Below, piece after piece: positions 15,124-23,470 of a stretch of DNA of 41,180 bases (the first letter of the stretch is position 1; every line of letters starts with the position of its first letter). This DNA comes from an uncultured Bacilli bacterium (GTDB lineage: Bacteria; Bacillota_I; Bacilli_A; RF39; UBA660): assembly GCA_934099115.1 (NCBI GenBank), contig CAKOPK010000009.1, positions 1-41,180 on the forward strand. The letters run 5' to 3'. Position numbers and translations under genes: made by a program. Below the pieces are notes generated by a model, which saw only the letters and a list, made by a program, of their open reading frames with translations, searched no databases and was not told the DNA's origin.

Positions 15124-15567
15124 ATGAAATTAGAATCATTACCTGTTTCTAACGAAACAAAGACTCGTAAGAGAGTTGGCCGTGGACCTGGAAGTGGTAC
15201 TGGAAAGACTGCTGGTAGAGGAGAAAATGGTCAAAAGTCAAGAAGTGGAGCTAGTATTAGTGCATGGTTCCAAGGTGGACAAACTCCTATCTACAGAAGA
15301 GTTCCAAAACGTGGGTTTAATAATACTCGTTTTGAAACAAAATTTGCTACTATTAATTTAAGCGAACTTGATAAGTTCTTTAATGATGGAGATATAGTTA
15401 CTCCAGAAGTATTAAAAGAACGTAAAATTATTAAGAAACAATTAAGCGGAGTTAAAGTTCTTGCTAATGGTGAATTAACAAAGAAATTAACTGTTAAAGC
15501 AAATAGATTCTCATCTTCAGCTGTTACAAAAATAGAAAATGCTGGCGGTAAAGCTGAGGTGATTTAG
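15124..15567 (+). CDS. rplO: 50S ribosomal protein L15
   Basis: A 147-residue L15 with the flexible glycine/arginine-rich N-terminus (R-V-G-R-G-P-G-S-G-T-G-K-T-A-G-R-G) that threads through 23S rRNA. The start at 15124 matches homologues (M-K-L-E-S-L) and has GGAGG within the rpsE end. The gene directly abuts secY without a spacer base, as expected for a translationally coupled pair. Confidence 0.97.
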   Translation: MKLESLPVSNETKTRKRVGRGPGSGTGKTAGRGENGQKSRSGASISAWFQGGQTPIYRRVPKRGFNNTRFETKFATINLSELDKFFNDGDIVTPEVLKERKIIKKQLSGVKVLANGELTKKLTVKANRFSSSAVTKIENAGGKAEVI

Positions 15568-16836
15568 ATGTTTAAAGGAATTGCCAAAATATTTAGTAAA
15601 CAAAATAAAGATTTAAGAAAAAGAATATATTTTACTTTATTCTGTTTAGGATTTTTTGCTCTTGGTCTTAATATAACTATTCCTTGGGTTAATTTAAATA
15701 CTGTTTATGCAGAGTTAGGTTTTTTAGAAATATTTAACTTAATGAGTGGTGGAGGACTACAAACTTTCTCTATCTTCGGTATGGGTGTTAGCCCATATAT
15801 TACTGCTAGTATTATTACTCAGTTATTACAAATGGATATCATTCCTTATTTTAAGGAATTAAAAGAACAAGGTTATGTTGGTAGACAAAAAATTAATAAA
15901 ATTACTAGATATTTAGGTATTATAATTGCCTTTATACAATCCTATGCTATCAGTATCTTTTTACTAAAGTCTGGTAATGTAGCATTGATGCTTAAAACAA
16001 GTTTAGTAATGACTGCTGGTACAGCATTCTTACTATGGATGGGTGACCAAATAACTAAAAAAGGAATTGGAAACGGTCAATCATTATTAATTATGGCTGG
16101 TATTTTAATTAGTATGCCAGGTGTATTTACGACTGCTTTTAATTCTTTCATCCATGGTTCTTTTGAAACAGGACTTGGAATTACGTTATTTGCATTATTC
16201 ATATTATGTTATATCTTAATTATCGTTGGTATTATTTGGGTTCAACTTGCTGAGAGAAGAATTCCAATTCAATACTCTAATAGAACAACAAGTGCTTATG
16301 GTGCGCAAACTAGTTATTTGCCTATTAAGATTAATAGTGCTGGAGTTATGCCTGTCATATTTGCTTCTGTTTTAACAACGATACCTGCTACTATTGTTCA
16401 ATTAACAAAGAATGAAGCAGCTATAAATTTCGTAAATAATTATATTATTTATACTTCACCTACAGGATTAATTCTTTATATTATTTTAATCTTTGTATTT
16501 GGTTATTTCTATACTTTCTTAAGTATGAATCCAGATGAGATGAGTAAGAATTTAAATAAAAATGGAGGATATATTCCAGGCGTTAGACCAGGAGAAGATA
16601 CAACAAATTATATTAGTAAATCTTTATCAAGACTTACACTTGTTGGTTCTTTATTCCTAGTTATATTAGCTGTTTTACCAGTTATATTCTCTGCTTTAAC
16701 GAATTTACCAAGTAATGTTCGTTTAGGTGGAACTGGTATATTAATTGTTGTTGGAGTAGCGATTGAGACATATAAACAAATTGAAAGTAGTTTAACTGCT
16801 CGTAGTTATGCGGCTAAGAAAAAGAGGTTCCGTTAA
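15568..16836 (+). CDS. secY: Protein translocase subunit SecY
   Basis: A 422-residue SecY with ten predicted membrane helices. It forms the protein-conducting channel with SecE and SecG. Recognisable parts are the plug-proximal region (G-G-L-Q-T-F-S-I-F-G-M-G-V-S-P-Y-I), the cytoplasmic A-E-R-R-I-P-I-Q-Y loop and the N-G-G-Y-I-P-G-V-R-P-G loop that contacts SecA. It starts directly after the rplO stop with ribosome site GAGGTGA. adk begins one base after the stop codon. Confidence 0.97.
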   Translation: MFKGIAKIFSKQNKDLRKRIYFTLFCLGFFALGLNITIPWVNLNTVYAELGFLEIFNLMSGGGLQTFSIFGMGVSPYITASIITQLLQMDIIPYFKELKEQGYVGRQKINKITRYLGIIIAFIQSYAISIFLLKSGNVALMLKTSLVMTAGTAFLLWMGDQITKKGIGNGQSLLIMAGILISMPGVFTTAFNSFIHGSFETGLGITLFALFILCYILIIVGIIWVQLAERRIPIQYSNRTTSAYGAQTSYLPIKINSAGVMPVIFASVLTTIPATIVQLTKNEAAINFVNNYIIYTSPTGLILYIILIFVFGYFYTFLSMNPDEMSKNLNKNGGYIPGVRPGEDTTNYISKSLSRLTLVGSLFLVILAVLPVIFSALTNLPSNVRLGGTGILIVVGVAIETYKQIESSLTARSYAAKKKRFR

Positions 16837-16837
16837 A

Positions 16838-17485
16838 ATGAAAAATATCATTTTTATTGCTCCTCCCGCAGCGGGCAAAGGAACTATTAGTGATTATTTA
16901 AAAAAAAAATATAATTATTCTCATTTAAGTACTGGAGACCTTTTACGAGAAGAAATTAAAAAAGGGACTTCACTTGGTAAAGAACTTGATGCTTTAATTC
17001 AAAGTGGAAAGTTAGTAAGTGATGAACTCATTATTCGTTTAGTAGAAGAAGAACTAAATAAGATAAATGATAAACCATTTATTTTAGATGGTTTTCCTAG
17101 AACTTTAGAACAAGCTTATCAATTAGATAAAATTTTAGATAAGTTAAATGTTTCTAATAACGTTGTTATTTATCTAGATACTCCTTTAGATATAGCAACT
17201 AAAAGAGTTTTGGGGCGTGTTATTTGCCCAGTATGTAAGAGAAGTTATAATATCTATAATGAGGCTTTAAAACCTCTTAATAATAATTTATGTGATGATT
17301 GTCAAGTAGAGCTTGAACATAGAAGTGATGATAATGAAGAAACTTTTAAAGTTCGTTTTCAAACTTTTGTAGATAGTACAAAGCCTATTTTAGATTATTA
17401 TCAAGATAAGAATTTATTAGTTAATGTAGATGCAACTTTAGATATTGATGATATTTATAAATCGGTAACAAATGTTGTTTTATAG
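16838..17485 (+). CDS. adk: Adenylate kinase with variant P-loop
   Basis: A 215-residue long-form adenylate kinase that interconverts ATP + AMP and 2 ADP. L-S-T-G-D-L-L-R, D-G-F-P-R-T-L and the LID domain are intact, and Cys130, 133, 152 and 155 form the zinc site of Gram-positive enzymes. The P-loop reads A-P-P-A-A-G-K-G-T (residues 8-16) instead of the canonical G-x-P-G-x-G-K-G-T: both early glycines are alanine. Lys and Thr are kept, so it is probably active. The start at 16838 gives M-K-N-I-I-F; its ribosome site overlaps the secY end. Confidence 0.95.
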   Translation: MKNIIFIAPPAAGKGTISDYLKKKYNYSHLSTGDLLREEIKKGTSLGKELDALIQSGKLVSDELIIRLVEEELNKINDKPFILDGFPRTLEQAYQLDKILDKLNVSNNVVIYLDTPLDIATKRVLGRVICPVCKRSYNIYNEALKPLNNNLCDDCQVELEHRSDDNEETFKVRFQTFVDSTKPILDYYQDKNLLVNVDATLDIDDIYKSVTNVVL

Positions 17486-17504
17486 AAGAAAGGGATAGCA
17501 AATC

Positions 17505-18272
17505 ATGATTAGTATTAAGAGTGAAAGAGAAATTAAAATAATGAGAGAAGCTGGTTATTTAAATTTTTTAACTCATGAAGAAGTTAAGAAACATATTAAA
17601 CCTGGAGTAACTACTAAAGAATTAGATAAAGTTGCTTATCAATTTATTTTAAAAAATCATGCTGTCCCCTCTTTTCTAAATTATGAAGGATATCCTGCTA
17701 GTATCTGTATTTCTATTAATGATGAAGTTGTTCATGGAATTCCATCTGGTCGTAAGATTAAAGATGGTGACATTGTTTCTGTGGATATTGGAGTAGAAAT
17801 ACATGGATATCATAGTGACGCAGCTAGAACTTATATTGTAGGAGAAGTTCCTGATGAAGTTAGAGATTTAGTACAAAATACTGAAAAAGCTTTATATGAG
17901 GGCTTGAGTAAAATTAAAGAAGGTGCTAAAATAGGTGATATAGGAGCTGCGATTGAGACTTATGCTCATAAAAATGGGTTAAGCGTAGTCGAAGAATTAG
18001 TTGGTCATGGGGTTGGAACAAATATTCATGAAGACCCTGATGTTCCTAATTATGGCAAAGCTGGTACTGGTCTTACTTTAAAGGCTGGTATGGTTATAGC
18101 TGTTGAACCAATGCTTAATTTGGGAGAACGTTATATTTATTTGCATGATGATGATTGGACTATATCAACTGACGATGAATTACCTAGTGCTCATTTTGAA
18201 CATACAGTTGTAGTTACTAAAGATGGATATAAAATTTTAACAGGAGATATTTGCGATGGCGAAAAAATTTAA
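17505..18272 (+). CDS. map: Methionine aminopeptidase, type I
   Basis: A 255-residue type Ia enzyme that removes the initiator Met from nascent proteins. Metal ligands are recognisable: Asp in V-S-V-D-I-G, Asp in H-S-D-A-A-R-T, His in G-H-G-V-G, Glu in A-V-E-P-M and Glu in H-F-E-H-T. There is no N-terminal zinc-finger extension. Gap to adk is 19 nt with GAAAGGG. Its last 17 bp overlap infA. Confidence 0.96.
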   Translation: MISIKSEREIKIMREAGYLNFLTHEEVKKHIKPGVTTKELDKVAYQFILKNHAVPSFLNYEGYPASICISINDEVVHGIPSGRKIKDGDIVSVDIGVEIHGYHSDAARTYIVGEVPDEVRDLVQNTEKALYEGLSKIKEGAKIGDIGAAIETYAHKNGLSVVEELVGHGVGTNIHEDPDVPNYGKAGTGLTLKAGMVIAVEPMLNLGERYIYLHDDDWTISTDDELPSAHFEHTVVVTKDGYKILTGDICDGEKI

Positions 18273-18510
18273 TAGAAAAGAAGTTAGTCAAAATAATAAA
18301 GAAGACAAAATTGAAGTTGAAGGAAAAGTAGTTGAAGTTCTTAAGGGAAGTGACTATTTAGTACAACTTGAAAATGGATTTACTGTAAAAGCCTACGTTT
18401 CTGGTAAAATGCGAGTGAATATGATTCGTATTCTACCAGGTGATACGGTAACAATAGAGCTTTCGCCTTATGATTTAACACGTGGGCGTATTGTATGGAA
18501 TAAGAGATAA
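18256..18510 (+). CDS. infA: Translation initiation factor IF-1, N-terminally extended
   Basis: An 84-residue IF-1 with the S1/OB-fold core starting at I-E-V-E-G-K-V-V-E and ending R-G-R-I-V-W. Usual IF-1 has about 72 residues: here M-A-K is followed by an extra polar stretch of about 12 residues before the core. The ATG at 18256 lies inside map and reads Met-Ala-Lys as in homologues, so the extension looks genuine. A ribosome site GGAGATA lies in the map coding sequence. Confidence 0.94.
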   Translation: MAKKFNRKEVSQNNKEDKIEVEGKVVEVLKGSDYLVQLENGFTVKAYVSGKMRVNMIRILPGDTVTIELSPYDLTRGRIVWNKR

Positions 18511-18523
18511 TGGAGGTATTATT

Positions 18524-18637
18524 ATGAAAGTTAGACCATCAGTAAAAAAGATTTGTAAAAAGTGCAAAATAATTAGAAGAAAAGGAAAAGTTATGGTTAT
18601 TTGTGAAAATCCTAAACACAAACAAACACAAGGCTAA
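18524..18637 (+). CDS. rpmJ: 50S ribosomal protein L36
   Basis: A 37-residue L36, standard length, beginning M-K-V-R-P-S-V-K. Zinc ligands Cys11, Cys14, Cys27 and His32 are all present, so this is the zinc-binding C+ form. Ribosome site TGGAGG 8 nt upstream. It lies in the usual place between infA and rpsM, 14 nt before rpsM. Confidence 0.97.
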   Translation: MKVRPSVKKICKKCKIIRRKGKVMVICENPKHKQTQG

Positions 18638-18651
18638 TAGAGGAGGTAATT

Positions 18652-19026
18652 ATGGCACGTATTAAGAATATTGAATTACCAAGTGAGAAACATGTATTTG
18701 TAGGATTAACTGCTATATATGGTATTGGTAGAAATTTAGGTAGAACTATTTGTGAAAATGCAAATGTTAACCCTGAAACAAAAGTTAAAGATTTAACAGA
18801 TGATGAAATTGCACGTCTACGTAAAGAAGTTGATAACTATGCAGTTGAAGGTGATTTACGTCGTAATGTGCAAATGAGTATTAAAAATAAAATGGAAATT
18901 GGTTGCTACCAAGGAGTTAGACATAAAAAAGGACTTCCAGTTAGAGGTCAAAGAACTAGCCGTAATGCTCATACTCGTAAGGGTAGAGGTAAAGTAGTAG
19001 CTAACAAGAAAAAAGTAGGAAAGTAG
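18652..19026 (+). CDS. rpsM: 30S ribosomal protein S13
   Basis: A 124-residue S13, with the N-terminal fold I-Y-G-I-G-R-N-L-G-R-T-I-C and the basic C-terminal tail G-Q-R-T-S-R-N-A-H-T-R-K-G that reaches the P-site tRNA. It forms intersubunit bridges with L5. Ribosome site GAGGAGG. Confidence 0.97.
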   Translation: MARIKNIELPSEKHVFVGLTAIYGIGRNLGRTICENANVNPETKVKDLTDDEIARLRKEVDNYAVEGDLRRNVQMSIKNKMEIGCYQGVRHKKGLPVRGQRTSRNAHTRKGRGKVVANKKKVGK

Positions 19027-19037
19027 GAGGTTAAACT

Positions 19038-19421
19038 ATGGCATATAATAGAAGAAAAAGAAAAGTAAAAAAGAATATTCCTGAAGCTGTTGCACATATT
19101 CATTCTACTTATAATAACACTATTGTTACTATTACAGAAAAAGATGGAGCTGTTATTTCATGGGCTTCAAGTGGAACTATTGGATATAAAGGTAGTAAAA
19201 AGAAAACTCCTTTTGCTGCCGGTATTTCTGCAGAGGCTGCTGCAAAGTCTGCTATGGACCAAGGAGTTAAGAAAGTAGATATTGTTGTTAAGGGATTAGG
19301 TGCAGGAAGAGAAACTGCTATTCGTTCTTTACAAGCTGCTGGACTAGAAATTTTATCTATTACAGATGAGACACCAGTACCACATAATGGTTGTCGTCCA
19401 CCAAAACGTCCTAGAAATTAA
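19038..19421 (+). CDS. rpsK: 30S ribosomal protein S11
   Basis: A 127-residue S11 of the platform, with H-I-H-S-T-Y-N-N-T near the N-terminus and the invariant C-terminal P-H-N-G-C-R-P-P-K-R-P-R. Ribosome site GGAGG. The gap to rpoA is 27 nt, the longest within the alpha portion; no promoter is obvious in it. Confidence 0.97.
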   Translation: MAYNRRKRKVKKNIPEAVAHIHSTYNNTIVTITEKDGAVISWASSGTIGYKGSKKKTPFAAGISAEAAAKSAMDQGVKKVDIVVKGLGAGRETAIRSLQAAGLEILSITDETPVPHNGCRPPKRPRN

Positions 19422-19448
19422 TTTGTAATAAAGAAAGGGTAGAGAATT

Positions 19449-20393
19449 ATGATTAGTTTTGAAAAGCCAGAATATAGAATTGCTGAATATCAAGAGAGCA
19501 ATCATTATGGAAAATTTGAATTAGAACCCCTTGAAAGAGGTTTTGGAACAACTATTGGAAATGCACTTAGAAGAGTTATGTTATCAAGTTTGCCAGGAAG
19601 CGCTATTACTTCTGTTAAAATTGAAGGTGTATTACATGAATTTCAAAAAATTGAGGGCGTTGTTGAAGACGTAACAGGTATTGTTTTAGCACTTAAAAGT
19701 GTTGTTGTTAAGAATCATACAGAAGAAGTAAAAACCTTAAGATTATTTAAAGATTCTGAAGGTCCTGTAACTGCTGGTGATTTTGAGAAAAATTCTGACG
19801 TTGAAATTATCAACCCAGACTTAGTAATATGTAATCTTGTTGATGGTGGTAAAATCGATATGGAAGTTACTATCTCTAATGGTAAAGGTTATGTTGATGC
19901 TAAAGAAAATAAAAAATTATTTGGAGAAAATAAAGTTGGAGTTATTGCAATAGATTCTAATTATTCTCCTATTGAACTTGTTAAGTATGAAGTTGAATCT
20001 ACTCGTGTAGGTCAAAATGAAAACTATGATAAGTTAACAATGGAAATTAATACAAATGGAAGTATGACTCCAGAAGAAGCTATGGCACTTTCTGCTCGTA
20101 TCTTAATTGAACATTTTGGTATTGTTGCAGATTTAAATGCTATTAGTGATGTTACTGGATTAATGCAAGAAAAGAAAGTAGATACTATTACTAAAACTTT
20201 AGAGACACCTATTGAGGAAATTGAATTCTCTGTACGTGCTTATAACTGTTTAAAAAGAGCAGGTATTCATACTGTTCAAGACCTTATTTCTAAGAGAGAA
20301 ATTGAAGTTACTAAAATACGTAATTTAGGTAAAAAGTCATTAAAAGAAGTTTTAGATAAAGTAGCAGAAATGGGACTAAAGTTCCGTGATTAA
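19449..20393 (+). CDS. rpoA: RNA polymerase alpha subunit
   Basis: A 314-residue alpha subunit. The N-terminal assembly domain has L-E-P-L-E-R-G-F-G-T-T-I-G-N-A-L-R-R, and the C-terminal domain (about 245-314) has the helix-hairpin-helix N-C-L-K-R-A-G-I-H-T-V-Q-D-L that binds UP elements and activators. It nucleates RNA polymerase assembly. Co-transcribed between rpsK and rplQ as in most Bacteria. Confidence 0.97.
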   Translation: MISFEKPEYRIAEYQESNHYGKFELEPLERGFGTTIGNALRRVMLSSLPGSAITSVKIEGVLHEFQKIEGVVEDVTGIVLALKSVVVKNHTEEVKTLRLFKDSEGPVTAGDFEKNSDVEIINPDLVICNLVDGGKIDMEVTISNGKGYVDAKENKKLFGENKVGVIAIDSNYSPIELVKYEVESTRVGQNENYDKLTMEINTNGSMTPEEAMALSARILIEHFGIVADLNAISDVTGLMQEKKVDTITKTLETPIEEIEFSVRAYNCLKRAGIHTVQDLISKREIEVTKIRNLGKKSLKEVLDKVAEMGLKFRD

Positions 20394-20406
20394 GGAGGAA
20401 TAAATA

Positions 20407-20748
20407 ATGTCATATAGAAAATTAAGTAGAGAATCAAGACAAAGAAGAAGTATCTTAGCAAATATTACAAAAGACGTTATTATGAATGAATCTGTTGTTA
20501 CTACTGAAGCTAGAGCTAAAGAAGTAAGAAAATTTGTTGATAAAATGATTACTTATGGTAAGAAGGGTACTTTAGTTAGTCGTAGAAAAGCACTTGCTTT
20601 CCTTTATAACGATACTGATGCTGTTAATAAAGTATTCAATGAACTTGCTAAGCGTTATGAAACACGTAATGGTGGATATACACGTATTATTAAATTAAAA
20701 GAACGTGTTGGAGACGATGCTTTACAAGTTAAACTTGAACTAGTTTAA
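20407..20748 (+). CDS. rplQ: 50S ribosomal protein L17
   Basis: A 113-residue L17, with Y-R-K-L-S-R-E-S-R-Q-R at the start and the R-N-G-G-Y-T-R-I-I-K-L block. It is the last gene of the locus; a terminator follows at once. The ecfA/cbiO and truA genes that often follow in Firmicutes are not here. Confidence 0.97.
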   Translation: MSYRKLSRESRQRRSILANITKDVIMNESVVTTEARAKEVRKFVDKMITYGKKGTLVSRRKALAFLYNDTDAVNKVFNELAKRYETRNGGYTRIIKLKERVGDDALQVKLELV

Positions 20749-20750
20749 AA

Positions 20751-20777
20751 GAAACCTCATTTGAGGTTTTTTCTTTT
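20751..20777 (+). terminator. Terminator of the S10-spc-alpha locus
   Basis: Stem AAACCTCA/TGAGGTTT with a 2-nt loop followed by TTTCTTTT, starting 2 nt after the rplQ stop codon. The reverse strand also gives a short T-run, so it may act for the convergent VanY-like gene too. Confidence 0.88.
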
Positions 20778-20806
20778 GTATATAAAAAAAGAAGACGAAT
20801 TTTCTT

Positions 20807-21913
20807 TTATTTATTTTTCATGTATATATCATAGTATTCATCATAAGTTAGGTTAGAGTTATGGACTTTTGTTGCAAGGTCAATTCCTAAATATCTTAGA
20901 TGCCATGGTTCTTCAATAAATTGGGTTATGTGTTGTTTTCCTTTTGGATATCGAACAATAAAACCATATTTATAAGAATTATTTAACATCCATTCATAAT
21001 GTTCTGGAGTTAGATTATCATTTAGTGTGTTACTTCTAACATCGACTGCTAAACCTAGTTGATGTTCGGAAAAACCGGGTCTTGCTGAATAAGTATCTGC
21101 TTTTTGTTCTCCATCTCTGTTTTTATAATTATTATATAGTTTTGCTTGTGTTTCAAAGGAACGATAGGGACTAAATGGATAGAATACAACATTATCTAGT
21201 AAAGCTGCATTTGTTAAAATTTGAAAGGCTTCTGCAGCTTCTTGTCTAAGTTTATATTGTTTGTTATAGCTTAAAGGGACTAGATCATTTGGTTCATAAT
21301 TATCTGGAAGTTTATGATATTTATTTACTAGTATTGTTAAATCACTTTGTGCTTCTTCTTCTGTGTATTCTATATAACTAGAATAGCCTTTTAAATCTAG
21401 ACCAATATTCACATAGGTAACAACTGTTTTTAAATCATAGTCTTGTTCTTCTTGATATTTTAAATATCTTTCTATTTTTTCAATATCGAAGTTACTAATA
21501 TCATTAAATTGTAATATATCTACATATTCCATATTTAATAATATGTTTAAATGTTCTTTATAATTCTTTATAATATAATTAATTTCTTTGGCATTATATT
21601 TCTTTTCTAAAAATTTATTTACAACGACTGCAAAGCCAGTCATATCGTTATATTCGATAGCATAATAGGTGTCTAAATATTCTTCTTTAAATAATTTTTC
21701 ATTTAGCATTGTTTCGACAGTTTTTGAATATTCTTTTTCGGTTATTTTGTTAAATACATTTTGTTCTTTCATTACTTTTATAGCATTATTACTATATTGA
21801 GTGTTATTTTCTTCTTTATTTTTATTAGAGAATATACTGATTAAAATAATTGCTAGGATAATAATTAAAAATAAACCTATTCCAATCCCTAAATATTCTT
21901 TTTTTATTTTCAT
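20807..21913 (-). CDS. VanY-like D-alanyl-D-alanine carboxypeptidase (M15B)
   Basis: A 368-residue protein with an N-terminal membrane helix (about 8-28), a long extracytoplasmic spacer, and a C-terminal M15B peptidase domain. Zinc and catalytic motifs are complete: S-E-H-Q-L-G-L-A-V-D and E-P-W-H-L-R-Y-L-G. It should trim the terminal D-Ala of peptidoglycan stem peptides or D,D-peptides. No van regulatory or ligase genes are near, so it is a wall-remodelling enzyme and not evidence of glycopeptide resistance. I chose the ATG at 21913 because GGTGAT lies 4 nt upstream; a GTG at 21925 lies before it. Confidence 0.88.
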   Translation of the reverse strand: MKIKKEYLGIGIGLFLIIILAIILISIFSNKNKEENNTQYSNNAIKVMKEQNVFNKITEKEYSKTVETMLNEKLFKEEYLDTYYAIEYNDMTGFAVVVNKFLEKKYNAKEINYIIKNYKEHLNILLNMEYVDILQFNDISNFDIEKIERYLKYQEEQDYDLKTVVTYVNIGLDLKGYSSYIEYTEEEAQSDLTILVNKYHKLPDNYEPNDLVPLSYNKQYKLRQEAAEAFQILTNAALLDNVVFYPFSPYRSFETQAKLYNNYKNRDGEQKADTYSARPGFSEHQLGLAVDVRSNTLNDNLTPEHYEWMLNNSYKYGFIVRYPKGKQHITQFIEEPWHLRYLGIDLATKVHNSNLTYDEYYDIYMKNK

Positions 21914-21964
21914 TTTTATCACCATTATAATTATATCAGATTTTAAGAAAAATTTAATTTAAAA

Positions 21965-21993
21965 TTTACATTTTTTTGAATTATTGTTATAAT
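21965..21993 (+). promoter_or_regulatory. trpS promoter
   Basis: TTTACA (21965-21970), a 17-bp spacer and TATAAT (21988-21993), with the ribosome site AGGTGAT about 10 nt beyond. There is too little room for a T-box leader, so trpS here is probably not controlled by uncharged tRNA through a T-box. Confidence 0.82.
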
Positions 21994-22012
21994 ATTTTTA
22001 CAGGTGATTTAA

Positions 22013-23002
22013 ATGAAGAGAATATTAACTGGTTTAAAACCTACAGGTGATTTAACTTTAGGTAATTATATAGGTTCTATTTTACAAATGGTTCGTTTGC
22101 AAGATGAATATGAATCTTATATGTTTGTTGCTGATTTACATGCACTTACTGTTTATCAGGAGCCTAAAGAAGTTAATGAGAGAATTAGAAAATTTATTGC
22201 TATGTATATAGCTTGTGGAATTGATCCAGAAAAGAATACTATTTATATTCAATCTGAAAATGAATTTATTCCTGCGATATCTTATTTATTAGAGTGTACT
22301 ACTACTTATGGCGAGGCTTCTAGAATGATTCAATTTAAAGAAAAAAGTAAACAAAATGCTAATTTTTCGGTTGGATTGCTTACTTATCCTGTTTTAATGG
22401 CAGCGGATATACTTTATTGTGATGCTGATTATGTCCCAGTTGGAATTGATCAAAAACAACATGTAGAATTAGCTCGTAATATTGCAGAAAGATTTAACAA
22501 TAAGTATGGAAAAACTTTTCATTTACCAGATGTTTTTATTACTAAAGATGGTATTAAGATTAAAGATTTAAAAGACCCTAGTAAAAAAATGAGTAAATCA
22601 GAAGTTAATCCTCAAGGGGTTATTAGTATGTTTGATTCTTATGATGATATTGTTAAAAAGATTATGAAAGCTACTACTGATAGTGATAATGTTATTAAGT
22701 TTGATGAAGAAAATAAACCTGGTATTTCTAATTTATTAAATATTGCTACTTCTATAACTGGTATTTCTATTCCAGAATTAGAAAAACAATTTGAAGGTAA
22801 GAATTATGGGGAGTTTAAAAAATATGTTGCTACTGTAACTGCAGAACATATTCAGAATATTCAAAATAGATATCAAGAATTAATTAATAGTAGTGAATTA
22901 GATGCAATATTAGATAAAGGTATTTTAAAGTCTAAGGATTTAGCAAAAACTAAATATCAAGAAATGACTAAAAAGATGGGTATTATTAGACATTCTATAT
23001 AG
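22013..23002 (+). CDS. trpS: Tryptophanyl-tRNA synthetase
   Basis: A 329-residue class Ic synthetase of normal length that charges tRNA-Trp. It has the T-G-L-K-P-T-G-D-L-T-L-G-N-Y-I-G block (HIGH-type signature) at the N-terminus and K-K-M-S-K-S near residue 197. The specificity region D-A-D-Y-V-P-V-G-I-D-Q-K-Q-H is intact. Single-gene transcript with its own promoter and terminator. Trp is read from TGG throughout the window. Confidence 0.96.
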   Translation: MKRILTGLKPTGDLTLGNYIGSILQMVRLQDEYESYMFVADLHALTVYQEPKEVNERIRKFIAMYIACGIDPEKNTIYIQSENEFIPAISYLLECTTTYGEASRMIQFKEKSKQNANFSVGLLTYPVLMAADILYCDADYVPVGIDQKQHVELARNIAERFNNKYGKTFHLPDVFITKDGIKIKDLKDPSKKMSKSEVNPQGVISMFDSYDDIVKKIMKATTDSDNVIKFDEENKPGISNLLNIATSITGISIPELEKQFEGKNYGEFKKYVATVTAEHIQNIQNRYQELINSSELDAILDKGILKSKDLAKTKYQEMTKKMGIIRHSI

Positions 23003-23003
23003 A

Positions 23004-23035
23004 AAAACAGATGTTATTTTACATCTGTTATTTCT
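23004..23035. terminator. Bidirectional terminator between trpS and the HAAS-like gene
   Basis: Stem AACAGATGT/ACATCTGTT with a 6-nt loop, flanked by AAAAA on one side and TTTCTTT on the other, so it serves both convergent genes. It overlaps the last codons of the minus-strand gene. Confidence 0.82.
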
Positions 23036-23469
23036 TTGGCTTTCTTTTTTATTAAGATAATAGCCATATAGATAGTTGTTAAAGTGTATAATAATTCAAT
23101 TATTAATGACCATATAGTATAAGTACTATTCGTAATCAGATTATTAAATAAGTTTGCTATAATATCTCTAATATATATAAAGGGAACTTTAATAAATATA
23201 ATTAATAGAATTAGGTATAAGAAGAAACCTAGTAAATTAGATAGTTGTTTTTTATTATTACTTTTTAAAGCTTCAATTAATATATTTACTGCTTCTAAGA
23301 AAGTTAGATAAGATATACCTAGTTTTTGATAGATTTTTTTAGCTTCAACTGTTGCATCTAAATTACTTGTATCAAGAGTTTCATAAGCTTCTATTTCTTT
23401 TTTTCGGGTTTTCTTATCTAATTTCTTTAACTTTTTGTTTAGTTCTTTTAAAAAATCTTTGTTATTCAT
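23014..23469 (-). CDS. HAAS/DUF1700-like small membrane protein
   Basis: A 151-residue protein. The N-terminal 60 residues (F-L-K-E-L-N-K-K-L-K-K-L, a charged helix, then a coiled region with K-K-I-Y-Q-K-L-G) resemble the HAAS/DUF1700 domain, often found fused or adjacent to PadR-type regulators and envelope sensors. Three hydrophobic segments follow. It starts one base after the stop of the upstream coiled-coil gene, so the two form an operon and may act together. No PadR gene is present, which weakens a regulatory guess. Confidence 0.5.
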   Translation of the reverse strand: MNNKDFLKELNKKLKKLDKKTRKKEIEAYETLDTSNLDATVEAKKIYQKLGISYLTFLEAVNILIEALKSNNKKQLSNLLGFFLYLILLIIFIKVPFIYIRDIIANLFNNLITNSTYTIWSLIIELLYTLTTIYMAIILIKKKAKEITDVK

Positions 23470-23470
23470 G

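Noticed and set aside
14564..15139. A 191-codon open frame on the minus strand opposite rpsE.
   Set aside because: It is the mirror of a conserved gene with a strong family match on the plus strand, has no ribosome site and no recognisable protein features.
20807..21913. VanY-like peptidase as part of a glycopeptide resistance cluster.
   Set aside because: No vanA/B-type ligase, vanH, vanX or VanRS pair is nearby; single M15B peptidases are common wall-remodelling enzymes.
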